DNA of 64,000 nucleotides. Source: Chromohalobacter beijerinckii. Its GTDB lineage: Bacteria > Pseudomonadota > Gammaproteobacteria > Pseudomonadales > Halomonadaceae. Under the pieces are notes generated by a model. That model made no database searches. It worked only from the letters and a program-made list of their open reading frames with translations, and was not told the origin of the DNA. A program made the position numbers and the translations under genes. Where the stretch lies: contig NZ_JAKGAK010000003.1 in the NCBI RefSeq assembly GCF_023061185.1, positions 62,001 to 126,000 of the forward strand. The letters run 5' to 3'. Shown piece by piece: positions 11,445-19,679 of this stretch; positions within the stretch are counted from its first letter, which is position 1, and each line of letters begins with the position of its first letter.

Positions 11445-11531
11445 GCCCGGGTGGCGAAATTGGTAGACGCAGGGGATTCAAAATCCCCCGGTGGCGACAC
11501 CGTGTCGGTTCGAGTCCGACCCCGGGCACCA
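11445..11531 (+). tRNA. tRNA-Leu (anticodon CAA)
   Basis: An 87-nt class II tRNA. The acceptor stem GCCCGGG/CCCGGGC is perfect and CCA is encoded. The D arm contains GGTAGACGC, the anticodon loop is TTCAAAA with anticodon CAA, the variable arm GGTGGCGACACC is long, and the T arm is GGTTCGAGTCC. Its 3' 55 nt form the left attachment repeat of the prophage, so the functional gene is retained at this end while a 3' fragment lies at the other end. Confidence 0.97.
11477..11531 (+). repeat. attL: left 55-bp attachment repeat (tRNA-Leu 3' end)
   Basis: Identical over 55 bp to 23269-23323. It runs from the anticodon loop of tRNA-Leu to the encoded CCA and diverges immediately on either side. This defines the left boundary of the prophage. 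Confidence 0.95.
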
Positions 11532-11532
11532 A

Positions 11533-11574
11533 CAAAATCAAGCACTTAGCATTCCCCTCCCTCGCTTGGTTTTG
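11533..11574. terminator. Hairpin immediately downstream of tRNA-Leu, inside the prophage edge
   Basis: CAAAATCAAGC (11533-11543) pairs with GCTTGGTTTTG (11564-11574) with one mismatch and a 20-nt loop. On the plus strand the 3' arm ends in GGTTTTG, so it can terminate the tRNA transcript. It is phage DNA, so the phage supplies a new terminator to the tRNA it rebuilds. Confidence 0.45.
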
Positions 11575-11584
11575 CCTGCTTTCC

Positions 11585-12595
11585 CTAAAGTGTCAACGAA
11601 GTGTCAACCGAGATTCGCGGGCCGAATTTGACCGCCTCCTTGAGATGGCCTGGCGATAAGTGCGCGTAACGCATCGTCATTTGTAGGGTTCGATGGCCCA
11701 AGATCTTTTGCAGCGTGAGTAGATCTCCCCCGTTCATGACGAAGTGACTGGCAAAGGTATGCCGGAGCACGTGAGTTCGTTGTCCCCTGGGCAGAGTGAT
11801 GCCGGCCCTGGACAGCGCGTTGGTGAAAGCCTCGTAAGCGTCATGACGAAAGATGCGCCCAACACTAGGGCCATGGGCTTTAAGCGCGTGGTAGAGGTCG
11901 TCGGAAATGGCGACGGTACGAGATCGCCCGTTCTTGGTATTGGCAAAGGTGACGCTTTGATTGCGCACCATTTCACTACGTAGCGTTTGTGCTTCGCTCC
12001 AGCGTGCCCCGGTTTTCAAACAGAGCCATACGATCAAGCTGACATCGCGACTGCGCGAGATCTTGAGCGCTTCAAATAGCCGTTGAATCTGCTCATTGCT
12101 GAGATAGGTCAGTTCGTTTTCCGGCAGGCGCAAGGCTTTCACGGCTGAGAAGGAGTTATCCCCTTTCCACTCGTCCATGCGAATGGCGACATTCACAACG
12201 GCACGCAGATAGCCAATATCGTGGTTAACGGTGTTGGGAGTCTTGCCGGTTTCCAGGCGTTGCTGACGGAAGTGGGCAATGTCGCTTGGCTTGAGCGTCA
12301 GTAATATGGGGTCGCCGAGCAGGTCGCATAGGTAGTGCAATTTTTTGCGCCGAGCCTGGCCATCTTTCAGCGAGCCACCATGGACCTGGAACCAGAACTC
12401 TATGAAGTGGCTGAGCTTACGCCGGTCCTTTTTCGGAGGGGTGTAGGTCTCTCCGCCGTCCACTATGGCACGAACCTTGGACTCAAAACGCTTGGCTTCA
12501 CCTTGTGTCTTAAACGACTTCCGGTAGCGTTTGAAGCCTCGCCCACCAGGTTGAATGTCGACTTGCCAGCCGGTCTTGGTCTTCTTGATCGTCAT
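11585..12595 (-). CDS. Phage integrase, tyrosine recombinase
   Basis: 336 residues. An N-terminal arm-binding and SAM-like core-binding region is followed by the catalytic domain: Arg in [20 protein letters not shown] with the HxxR pair, then [15 protein letters not shown] with the third His and the nucleophilic Tyr. It catalyses insertion into the tRNA-Leu site 53 bp away. The ATG lies 1 bp after the replication initiator stop, so it is the last gene of the long leftward phage transcript. Its final codons contain one of the paired TGTCAAC repeats that look like its own arm-type sites. Confidence 0.93.
   Translation of the reverse strand: MTIKKTKTGWQVDIQPGGRGFKRYRKSFKTQGEAKRFESKVRAIVDGGETYTPPKKDRRKLSHFIEFWFQVHGGSLKDGQARRKKLHYLCDLLGDPILLTLKPSDIAHFRQQRLETGKTPNTVNHDIGYLRAVVNVAIRMDEWKGDNSFSAVKALRLPENELTYLSNEQIQRLFEALKISRSRDVSLIVWLCLKTGARWSEAQTLRSEMVRNQSVTFANTKNGRSRTVAISDDLYHALKAHGPSVGRIFRHDAYEAFTNALSRAGITLPRGQRTHVLRHTFASHFVMNGGDLLTLQKILGHRTLQMTMRYAHLSPGHLKEAVKFGPRISVDTSLTL
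11591..11610. promoter_or_regulatory. Left candidate integrase arm-type sites (paired TGTCAAC)
   Basis: TGTCAAC at 11591 and TGTCAACCG at 11602, an 11-bp period, lie within the last codons of the integrase gene and 60 bp from attL. The same pair with the same spacing and orientation occurs at 23020-23039 near attR and I noticed it nowhere else in the element. Confidence 0.55.
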
Positions 12596-12596
12596 G

Positions 12597-13901
12597 TTAT
12601 GCCGCTTTCCCTAGCAATCGTCGCTCGACGAGGCGTTGGCTTATGAGTTCATGGAGCTGGGCGCGATCCAGACCCCGGCGTCGGTAGTAATTGGCGATGT
12701 CTTCCCAGGCCCCGCAGAAATGAAGGCCGCGCATTGCTTGGGCAGCGGTGAAGCCTTGACGGGCGTAGATGGAGATCAAGTTACCGACGACCAGGGCGAC
12801 GTTCTTTTCGTTGCCGAGGCCGGGGGTTTTGCGGGCGCGTTTGTAGAAGAAATCCGGGGTGTGGGCGTAGAACCGGGCGTCTTCCTGGAACAGTTGCCAG
12901 GTGGCATCGATGAGCTTGCCGCGTGTGAGATCCAGGCGGTAGGACTGCAAGGCGGTACGCCAGATGCCAGAGAGGTGGGGCACGGTGTCGGTGAAGCGTT
13001 TGAAGCCGTGATCCATGTCGAGGCATTCGCCGGTGTCGACGTTGACCGGGGTGCCCTGGGCGTATTCGCGGAGCACGGATTGATGGAAGCGGAATTCGAT
13101 ACGCCAGACGGGTGCCTCGGGATCGTAGGCGCTGGTAAAGGGCTCATCGCCCCCGGTGGTGGTCCAGATGCTTTCCCAGAAGTGAAGCTTGTCGGTGGCG
13201 TGGGCCTGCTTGGTCTTGTTGTAGATACAGCACTGTAAGGCACCCGCCGTGCCGAACATGTAGGTTTCGCCGTGGCCGTAGGTGGTGGCGATACTGCCAT
13301 GCTGAAAGGCGAGTTCGTCGATGCCGTCGATGCGCATGACCTTCTTGGAGCGGGTAACGAAGCGGTCCATGAAGTCGCTCGGCGGTTCCCAGCCCTGGAC
13401 GTCGAGGGCCAGATGCACGGCACAACCGATAGGTTCGACGTGCTCGAGCAGGTGCGTGGCAATGGTGTCCATGAAGGCTTGGCAGTCGTCGGGGGTGCGC
13501 TCATGGATGAAGTGCGGGGACAGCTCGACCTTGACGTGGGTACCGATGCTTTCGACCTTCACGTGGCGGGCATAGAAGAAGACGATTACGCCCAGGTCAT
13601 TGTTCTGCAGGCGATAGCGAAAGCCCGATCCACTGGCCCCGGCCCCGATGACCCAGGTATGCCCGAACAGGCGTACAGTGGCCCCGCGTCCTTCCTCATA
13701 GCGCGTCATCAAATCGTTGAGGTGGGACATGTGGGGTTGCCCGCTGTAGAGCTGGCGTACGGTGTCGACACCGGTATGCAGGAAGCGAACTCCCCCTAGC
13801 TGGCGTTGGCCCTGAGGACTCAAAAACAAACGGCCCTTGTCGTCTTGCTCTCCGTTTCCCTGCGCGAGCGATTCCACCGAATAGCGTTCCCAACGGTCCA
13901 T
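12597..13901 (-). CDS. Phage replication initiation protein (Rep_trans / pII-like)
   Basis: 434 residues resembling the replication initiation factor family of filamentous phages such as CTXphi RstA. This family nicks the viral strand to start rolling-circle replication. Visible family hallmarks are CAVHLALDVQGW (the hydrophobic-Asp strand), the ALQCCIYNKTKQ motif near the nicking centre, and VWRIEFRFHQSVLREY. I start it at ATG 13901, nine bases after GGAG; a TTG five codons upstream is also open. Unlike M13, where gene II leads the early genes, here it follows the secretin and TraX genes. Confidence 0.85.
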   Translation of the reverse strand: MDRWERYSVESLAQGNGEQDDKGRLFLSPQGQRQLGGVRFLHTGVDTVRQLYSGQPHMSHLNDLMTRYEEGRGATVRLFGHTWVIGAGASGSGFRYRLQNNDLGVIVFFYARHVKVESIGTHVKVELSPHFIHERTPDDCQAFMDTIATHLLEHVEPIGCAVHLALDVQGWEPPSDFMDRFVTRSKKVMRIDGIDELAFQHGSIATTYGHGETYMFGTAGALQCCIYNKTKQAHATDKLHFWESIWTTTGGDEPFTSAYDPEAPVWRIEFRFHQSVLREYAQGTPVNVDTGECLDMDHGFKRFTDTVPHLSGIWRTALQSYRLDLTRGKLIDATWQLFQEDARFYAHTPDFFYKRARKTPGLGNEKNVALVVGNLISIYARQGFTAAQAMRGLHFCGAWEDIANYYRRRGLDRAQLHELISQRLVERRLLGKAA

Positions 13902-13971
13902 TTTTCTAAACTCCAATAAAGTCCAACACTGTCAATTAACGGCACCCATAAAGGGTATTTTGCGAGACGTG

Positions 13972-14727
13972 TTACAGGGCGGGTCTCGCCTGCCCAATGA
14001 GCGGCAATAACAAGGCGATCAATGCGAGGTGCAACGGGTACCAGGCCAGCCAGAGACGACGCGGAAGGCGGATGATCGGGCGCAGGGGCATAGCGGGTTG
14101 CCTGGCGATGACGATCAAGGCCGTGGCGGTGAGCAGGCTGACCAGAGGCGCTAGAGGCGGTGCATTGATGAAGGCCGCAATCAGCAGGAGAGGTACCACG
14201 GCGGCCAGGTGGTGCGGATGCCGGAAGGCCAGCACGTAGGCCGGGACCAGGAGTAAGCCCAGGTGGGCGTATTCGAAAGAGCCGCCCGCGAGTAGCCCGA
14301 CACAGCCAAGCACGATGACCGCGGCGAGCCGAGAAGGAGTGTCGGTAAGCCGGTCGACCAGGGCCACGGCGAACAACCCGAACGCCAGGGTATAGCAGAC
14401 GTTTAGCGTGAAGGGCGTCACGACCAGGGCATAGGGCAGTTGCGCGATGAAGCCGATCAAGAGCAGCCGACGGGCGTAGCGCATCGGGTGGCGCGTGTTG
14501 TAGACCAAGTGCCAAGCGACCATGCCGGCGAACAGCGGGAAAGCGATACGCCCAACCAGGATGGCCCAGGGCGTGAAGGCGGAGGCGGGCCATAGAAATT
14601 TGGTGACGTGCTCGAGCGACATGCTGAGGAGCGCGAGCCACTGGGCGAGGGGGATCCAGGCGTTGCGTGTACATACCTGGCTCAGACTATACGTATAGTC
14701 TGGTGGGGCTGTGCATGGCTGGTTCAT
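13972..14727 (-). CDS. TraX family membrane acetyltransferase-like protein
   Basis: 251 residues with about seven to eight TM helices. It opens with AWIPLAQWLALLSMSLEHVTKF and continues with RIAFPLFAGMVAWHL, the layout of the TraX family, whose founding member N-acetylates F-plasmid pilin. The start codon overlaps the secretin stop by ATGA, so it belongs to the phage morphogenesis operon. I infer modification of the phage coat or of the host pilus receptor. TraX is not part of the standard filamentous phage gene set. Confidence 0.8.
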   Translation of the reverse strand: MNQPCTAPPDYTYSLSQVCTRNAWIPLAQWLALLSMSLEHVTKFLWPASAFTPWAILVGRIAFPLFAGMVAWHLVYNTRHPMRYARRLLLIGFIAQLPYALVVTPFTLNVCYTLAFGLFAVALVDRLTDTPSRLAAVIVLGCVGLLAGGSFEYAHLGLLLVPAYVLAFRHPHHLAAVVPLLLIAAFINAPPLAPLVSLLTATALIVIARQPAMPLRPIIRLPRRLWLAWYPLHLALIALLLPLIGQARPAL

Positions 14728-15980
14728 GAGTTAGCTTCCTGAGTCGGTAGCACGGTGGCTTGCAGCAGGACGTAAAGCCGGGTGCGTTGGTGGCTATCGG
14801 AGGTGGAGCGGAACAAGCGACCGATCAACGGGATATCGCCGAGACCGGGCACGCTGGATTCCTGTTCGCGGCTTTCGTTGCTGATGAGTCCGCCCAGGAG
14901 TACGGCCTGGCCGGAGGTGATCTGCACGGTGGTATTGATCGAGCGTTGGTTAGTGACGATATCCGAGGCGGTGAGCGAGTCGGCGATGCTGTCCGAGGAG
15001 GTGAAGACGTCCATGACCACCAGGCCCCCCGGTGTGACGACGGGGGTAACGTCGAGGCGAATGCCCACGTCGCGGCGCTCGATGGTTTGAAAGGGGCTGT
15101 CGACGCTGGCCGCTTCGCCGGTAACGCGCCCGGTGATGAAGGGGACGTTCTGACCGACGGAGATCTTGCCGCGTTCGCCGGAGAGCGCGAGTACTTGGGG
15201 CGTGGAGAGAATATCGGCGTGGGAGTCCTTGCGCAGCGCGTTGAGGGCGACGGCCAGCACGTTGCCATCGAAGATCCCGAAGGTACCGCCCGGACTGGCG
15301 AGCGAGGTATCCAGCTTGTTGGTGTTGACGCCCCCGGCAAGACCCGCGCCACTGCGAGCGCGACCGAACGACACGCCGAAATCGAGGGTGTCGCCTTGGG
15401 TGGTTTCGAACAGCACGGCGCGAATCAGCACCTGGGGGCGGGTGACGTCGAGTTGCGGTAACAGCCGTTCCAGGGCGTCGAGGCGTTTTTCCGGGCCGCT
15501 GACCAAGAGTGAGTTGGAGGCGTTGAGTACCTGTGCCTTGGCGGGGCTGACGCTGCCGGACGTGGTTTGCGAGAGAAAGGCCGTGACCAGTGGCGCGAGA
15601 TCCTGAGCGCGGAGGTGTTGCACAGGCAGGACACGCGATGCCTGGGGTGTACGCGGCACGTCCAGTTGGCCCATGAAGTCGTTTTGTTGCTCGCCGGGCA
15701 CTACACGCGGGGGATCGCCAGGGACGAGTTGGTAGCCGTTGGCCTCAAGGACGCCCCGGAAGAAGTCGGGTAACTGATCGTCGGGCACATCGGGGGCGTA
15801 GGCGGTCAAGGTGCCGTCCACGCGTGGATCGATGGCGATGGCCGTGCCGGTGTGCTGCGAGTACCAACGCACCACGTCTTGAATGGCGGCGTCCTGGAGT
15901 TCGATCGGGACGGCGATCGCGGGTAGTGCCGTGCCACTCAAGATGAGCGCAAGGCCAAGATTAGCAACCGATTTCAACAT
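14724..15980 (-). CDS. Phage-encoded secretin (pIV-like)
   Basis: 418 residues. A signal peptide (1-23, ending in ALPAIA) is followed by N-domains similar to GspD/PilQ (DAAIQDVVRWYSQHTG) and a C-terminal secretin domain with SGERGKISVGQNVPFITGR and DVGIRLDVTPVV. It ends with NESREQESSVPGLGDIPLIG, the typical outer-membrane channel end. It forms the outer-membrane port through which virions are extruded. Many inoviruses borrow a host secretin; this one carries its own. It overlaps zot by 20 bp upstream and traX by 4 bp downstream. Confidence 0.93.
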   Translation of the reverse strand: MLKSVANLGLALILSGTALPAIAVPIELQDAAIQDVVRWYSQHTGTAIAIDPRVDGTLTAYAPDVPDDQLPDFFRGVLEANGYQLVPGDPPRVVPGEQQNDFMGQLDVPRTPQASRVLPVQHLRAQDLAPLVTAFLSQTTSGSVSPAKAQVLNASNSLLVSGPEKRLDALERLLPQLDVTRPQVLIRAVLFETTQGDTLDFGVSFGRARSGAGLAGGVNTNKLDTSLASPGGTFGIFDGNVLAVALNALRKDSHADILSTPQVLALSGERGKISVGQNVPFITGRVTGEAASVDSPFQTIERRDVGIRLDVTPVVTPGGLVVMDVFTSSDSIADSLTASDIVTNQRSINTTVQITSGQAVLLGGLISNESREQESSVPGLGDIPLIGRLFRSTSDSHQRTRLYVLLQATVLPTQEANS

Positions 15981-17028
15981 GTTGGGCTCCCTGTTCTAGG
16001 CGAAGGCGACAGGCCGCGACCGGGACGACGGAGACGCCTTGGCGTTCGAGGTCGTCGGTGGTGTGGGGCTGGTTGTCGCTGTCGGTGAGGCGGTAGTCGA
16101 TACGGTCACCCAGGCGGGCGTAACCGGTGATGCGGTAATCGGTGAAGCGTGAGAGATCGACCGGGGCGGCGTCGGGATCGGGCGCGGCGTCGTTGCGGGC
16201 GTTGACCTGATCGACGACAAGCACCGAGGTAGTGAGGACGATCCCCAGGAGAAAGCCGCCCAGGGTGAGCAAGGGGCGGTTGAAGCGTTTCCAGTGAATC
16301 CGGGTCATGCGCATGAAGAACCTCGCATCGCGGGGGACGCGAAACACGCCATGGGTGAGCCACGGCGGCAGCATCATGTAGGTTTGATGGGGGTAGTTAT
16401 CGGAGAAGGCTTGCTTGGTGTCGTAGGCCGCGTAGAGCGGGCGACCGGTGTAGGTCCAGCGCTCGACAACGAGGCTTTGCGGTGAATCGCCGTATTTGAC
16501 GATGCCCAGGTGAAGCTTGGGCATGGGGATCTTGCCCCCGGCGAACATCGACCATAACGAGCCGATGAAGGGCAGCGAGAGGCGATCCAGGCGACGGCAG
16601 TAGACGACGTGTTCGGCCAGGGCGACCCGCGCTTGCTTGTCCATGATGCTGAGATCCTGGATCAAGAAGATGATGTCCCAGCCGAGCTTTCGGGCGTGAA
16701 GAAACCAGTCGATGACGGCTTGGCGGGATTTATCGGCCCAGCCGCGCGAGTTGAACCAGGTGCCGCACTCGTCGAGCACCAGGAGGCCGTTTTTTGCCTC
16801 GTCGTAGGTGTCATTGCCCTGCCCGATGGCTTCCAGGTCGGCAAGCTGAGGCTTGTCGGGAATGCGGTAAACGCGAGTGTTCTTGGGCGTGGGGCCGATG
16901 AGCTTATCGAGATTAAGATCCAGGTTCGTGGCGACCGGGCACCCCCGGTTGAGCTTGTCCTTGATCTTGCCCACCGCGACGAGGGTTTTCCCGGCGCCGA
17001 GTTTGCCGGTGACGACGTAGACAGCCAT
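15961..17028 (-). CDS. Zonular occludens toxin-like assembly ATPase (pI)
   Basis: 355 residues. The start is MAVYVVTGKLGAGKT, so Walker A (GKLGAGKT) begins at residue 8. A Walker B-like LLVLDECGTWF follows, then a single TM around FNRPLLTLGGFLLGIVLTTS and a periplasmic C-terminus. This is the pI/Zot architecture that couples ATP hydrolysis to virion extrusion and contacts the secretin. The start codon shares one base with the pVI stop (TAATG). The 28-codon upstream extension overlaps pVI and is not used. Confidence 0.94.
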   Translation of the reverse strand: MAVYVVTGKLGAGKTLVAVGKIKDKLNRGCPVATNLDLNLDKLIGPTPKNTRVYRIPDKPQLADLEAIGQGNDTYDEAKNGLLVLDECGTWFNSRGWADKSRQAVIDWFLHARKLGWDIIFLIQDLSIMDKQARVALAEHVVYCRRLDRLSLPFIGSLWSMFAGGKIPMPKLHLGIVKYGDSPQSLVVERWTYTGRPLYAAYDTKQAFSDNYPHQTYMMLPPWLTHGVFRVPRDARFFMRMTRIHWKRFNRPLLTLGGFLLGIVLTTSVLVVDQVNARNDAAPDPDAAPVDLSRFTDYRITGYARLGDRIDYRLTDSDNQPHTTDDLERQGVSVVPVAACRLRLEQGAQHVEIGC

Positions 17029-17378
17029 TAGAGCCCCGCCATGCCGATGAGGCGATCTTTGATCGTGAAGGCCCACACGGCGAACTTGGCCATCAGGATC
17101 GCGGAGACGCACAGCGAGAAGTTATCTGGCAGCACCCGGCCAATGCCATCGGCCAGCATGGGCGGCATGGAGACGATGAGACGATCTATCCCGCTGGCAA
17201 TCAGATCCGCCATGACTTCGACGAGTCCTAGGATGACGCCGGCCTTGATGAGGAAGATCCCGAAGCGGGCGACCTTGAGCCACAGGAAGAAGCGGACCAG
17301 GAGCGTGCCGAAGTGGCGAAGCAGCTCTTCCAGGAGCGGCGACAACCGGGTGAGCAGAATACGTAATAAAGCGCCCAT
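17028..17378 (-). CDS. Minor coat protein pVI-like (DUF2523-type)
   Basis: 116 residues, very hydrophobic with three TM segments (about 28-50, 55-70, 92-108). Size, hydrophobicity and position between the pIII-like gene and zot match gene VI of M13 and the DUF2523 family. It caps the proximal virion end with pIII and helps release the particle from the membrane. Confidence 0.85.
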   Translation of the reverse strand: MGALLRILLTRLSPLLEELLRHFGTLLVRFFLWLKVARFGIFLIKAGVILGLVEVMADLIASGIDRLIVSMPPMLADGIGRVLPDNFSLCVSAILMAKFAVWAFTIKDRLIGMAGL

Positions 17379-17380
17379 GG

Positions 17381-18778
17381 TTATGCCTCCGAGCCGTTAC
17401 GGTAAGAGAAGGCAATCGCGGTCACTTGATAGGCGGTGAAGAAGTACAGCAACCAGGCAAGCGCGGCTTTGATGAGATTGAAGTGTTCGCAGTCGATGGT
17501 GAATGAGCGTTCACCGCTGCCGAAGACAAGAGGCGTACAGCCGCCGGAGGAGACCTCGGGTACCAGGCCCGTGACCTTGTCGCGGACATAGCCGAGGGTC
17601 TGGCCGAGTGCGCTGCCTTCATTGGTGAAGTAGTCGCGAAAGCGGTCGTTAAGATCGCCTTGGGCGGCGGTGGCGTCTTCGTCGAGTTGGGACATGACAT
17701 CATCGTTGACGCCCTCGCCATCGAAGCCTTCGCGTATTTCGTTTTCAGAGGGCGCGCCCTCGGTGTCGGTGAAGGTATCGACGAGGCCGTTAAAGCCGTC
17801 GTTGATGGCGTCGATTACATCGCCCAGGCCGAGGCCGTCATCGTCGCCGGTGTCGCCAGAGCCACTATCAGAGCCGCCCGAACCGCCACCAGAACCGCCA
17901 GAGCCACCGCCGCCTGAGTCGCCCGAATCGCCGCCGTCACTGCCACCGCCAGACGAGCCGCCATCAGTTCCGTCATCACTACCGCTATCGCCGCCGCCAG
18001 AACCGCCACTAGATCCGCCATCGTCGGAACCTCCGCCAGAGTTATCGAGATCGGGGGAATTCACGTAACCGGTATCGATGGCCGATTGATCGACTTTGTA
18101 GGTGGTGCCATCGAAGGTGACGCAGTTGACCTGGCAATCGGAATCCGGGGTGAGGTAGTCAGGTAAGTCGTCAGTATCTTCAGAGCCGGATGAGTTGGGC
18201 GTAGGAACCTGGGTGGGATCGCCCGTCGAGGTGGCAACACGGTTGCCATAGCAAAAGCCGCCCGTGGGGATGCTCGGCCTATCGAAACACTCTAGATCTT
18301 CATCATCGGCGAGGGAGATGGAACACGCGCCGGTATCGACGGCACCGCTACCACTAGAGTCTACGCCCTGGGAATAATTGACACGGGAATAACCGCCGTA
18401 TTGGGATTGGCATTGTTCGTCAGTAAGCGGCATGCCGTATTGTTCGGTGTATCTCGAGAGGATATCGGGGTCGGTCACCAGTGTATCGGTGCAGTGATAG
18501 GAGACGGTGGCCTTCATGGCCCACCGCGTCGAGAACATACTCATATTCACGCGGCGGATATTCGAAATATTGAAGTAGCTGTAGGGGTAGCCGTCGCAAG
18601 AGCTATAAATCCTGGCGTAAAGGTTGGCGGTGGCGGCGGCTTCATCCCATGGCTTAATGGTATGTGAGGTCACGCTGCCCCCACCGCCAGTAGCCGCCCT
18701 GATAGGTGCCGATAGCGGAACCTGCATGAACAGTGCGAGCGTCAGCAGAAGTAGAAATACGCCTGGAGATAGCTTCAT
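17381..18778 (-). CDS. Adsorption protein pIII-like
   Basis: 465 residues. Signal peptide 1-29 is followed by a Cys-rich N-terminal receptor-binding region (Cys at about 61, 96, 123, 152, 164, 176, 215, 219) and then a low-complexity Gly/Ser/Asp linker at about 247-315. A C-terminal domain with two Cys (414, 430) and a membrane anchor at 434-456 ends in YRNGSEA. This copies the N-domain/glycine linker/C-domain plan of M13 pIII, which binds the pilus and TolA. The linker is rich in Asp, unlike the neutral M13 linkers. Placed just upstream of pVI. Confidence 0.9.
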   Translation of the reverse strand: MKLSPGVFLLLLTLALFMQVPLSAPIRAATGGGGSVTSHTIKPWDEAAATANLYARIYSSCDGYPYSYFNISNIRRVNMSMFSTRWAMKATVSYHCTDTLVTDPDILSRYTEQYGMPLTDEQCQSQYGGYSRVNYSQGVDSSGSGAVDTGACSISLADDEDLECFDRPSIPTGGFCYGNRVATSTGDPTQVPTPNSSGSEDTDDLPDYLTPDSDCQVNCVTFDGTTYKVDQSAIDTGYVNSPDLDNSGGGSDDGGSSGGSGGGDSGSDDGTDGGSSGGGSDGGDSGDSGGGGSGGSGGGSGGSDSGSGDTGDDDGLGLGDVIDAINDGFNGLVDTFTDTEGAPSENEIREGFDGEGVNDDVMSQLDEDATAAQGDLNDRFRDYFTNEGSALGQTLGYVRDKVTGLVPEVSSGGCTPLVFGSGERSFTIDCEHFNLIKAALAWLLYFFTAYQVTAIAFSYRNGSEA

Positions 18779-18793
18779 ACCACCTTACCCATG

Positions 18794-18815
18794 AAAAGGG
18801 GGCCGTGAGGCCCCC
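18794..18815 (-). terminator. Intrinsic terminator between major coat and pIII genes
   Basis: On the minus strand the stem GGGGGCC/GGCCCCC with a TCAC loop is followed directly by TTTT. It lies after gene VIII and before gene III, the same place as the central terminator of M13, which keeps coat protein expression high relative to downstream genes. Confidence 0.8.
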
Positions 18816-18852
18816 GGATGATCGGTAGCCCGATCCAGGATGCGCCGGCCGA

Positions 18853-19116
18853 TTAGGTAGCGCGGTTGGCGAATTTCTTGAACAGGCTGATCGCCAGCAG
18901 GGAGCCGACGACGCCCACCACGACGGGCCAGGCATCGGAGGCCATCTGGCTGGCCTGAGATTGGAGTTCGCCGAAGGCTTCGGAGGCGGAGGAGGTTGCC
19001 CCACCATCAGAGGCAGCGGCGACACCGATACCGCTCAGGGTCAATGCACCAGCGGTGGCGATCTTGGCGGCAGCTTTTTGCGAGAGTGCTTGGAGGTACT
19101 GAAGTTTAGCTTTCAT
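18853..19116 (-). CDS. Major coat protein precursor (pVIII-like)
   Basis: 87 residues from MKAKLQYLQAL. A positively charged, hydrophobic signal peptide of about 35 residues ends in GVAAA. The mature part of about 52 residues has a Ser/acidic amphipathic start, a TM (PVVVGVVGSLLAISLF) and a basic tail KKFANRAT that would face the DNA. That is the M13 pVIII layout. GGAAG lies upstream. The start overlaps the preceding 36-residue ORF by ATGA. Confidence 0.92.
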   Translation of the reverse strand: MKAKLQYLQALSQKAAAKIATAGALTLSGIGVAAASDGGATSSASEAFGELQSQASQMASDAWPVVVGVVGSLLAISLFKKFANRAT

Positions 19117-19223
19117 GTTGAGACTTCCATAAATCGCTTGAAGGTAAGCATTGATTTTCCCCACACCCAACCAAGGGCATAGGCACCGAACAGGGTGCTA
19201 ACGATGAAGCTGACATCGTTCAT
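19113..19223 (-). CDS. Small coat protein, pIX/pVII-like (36 aa)
   Basis: The 36-residue product begins MNDVSFIVSTLFGAYALGW and has one hydrophobic segment followed by a basic tail. It overlaps the gene before it and the major coat gene after it by ATGA in each case, a chain of translational coupling. M13 pVII and pIX are 33 and 32 residues and lie at exactly this place. Function is inferred from size, hydrophobicity and order, not from sequence identity. Confidence 0.8.
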   Translation of the reverse strand: MNDVSFIVSTLFGAYALGWVWGKSMLTFKRFMEVST

Positions 19224-19318
19224 CGCTGGCCCCCTTTTATTGCGCCGAGCCCGAAAGAGAGCATGAGCCCGATGCAATAAATCAGGAGCCACAGACTTTG
19301 ATATTGGTCGGCGTCCAT
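19220..19318 (-). CDS. Small coat protein, pVII/pIX-like (32 aa)
   Basis: The 32-residue product begins MDADQYQSLWLLIYCIGLM and has a short acidic start, one TM helix and a basic end. AGGATCC lies upstream and its stop overlaps the next start by ATGA. It sits between the gene V-like protein and the second tiny coat ORF, which is the position of gene VII in M13. Confidence 0.8.
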   Translation of the reverse strand: MDADQYQSLWLLIYCIGLMLSFGLGAIKGGQR

Positions 19319-19334
19319 GGCTCAGGATCCTGGG

Positions 19335-19679
19335 TTATGACGCGCTTTTGGCGTCGGGTTTCGCGTCAGTTTTGGGGGCGGTGTTCTGCCCTTGTTGGCG
19401 CTGGTTACTAGGCAGGCGCACGGCGATGGCGTGCATGGTCATCTTGCCCTGAGAGGAACGAATCTCGGCGTCGATCTCGACATTGCACGGCAGGTGCGGG
19501 GCGATGGCGTGCATCTGATCGAGCAGTTCATAGGGCGCGGTCAACGTGGCGTATTGAAAGCCAAGCTGGTTGTCGTTGTCGGGATCGACCTTTTCGATGA
19601 TGCCGAGTTTGCCGCCCTTACGGCCTTCGAATTCGTAGCGGGTGGCGCCGATGACGTGGGCGGTAATGGTGTTAATCAT
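19335..19679 (-). CDS. Gene V-like single-stranded DNA binding protein
   Basis: 114 residues from MINTITAHVIG. A compact, beta-rich first 85 residues are followed by a polar, charged tail (QRQQGQNTAPKTDAKPDAK) like those of ssDNA-binding proteins. Its place just before the small coat genes is that of M13 gene V, which coats the viral strand before packaging. I do not see a clear family motif, so the call rests on size and position. Confidence 0.65.
   Translation of the reverse strand: MINTITAHVIGATRYEFEGRKGGKLGIIEKVDPDNDNQLGFQYATLTAPYELLDQMHAIAPHLPCNVEIDAEIRSSQGKMTMHAIAVRLPSNQRQQGQNTAPKTDAKPDAKSAS

Noticed and set aside
11402-11659. 85-codon plus-strand ORF over tRNA-Leu
   Set aside because: It is an open frame through the tRNA gene and its flanks, with no independent support.
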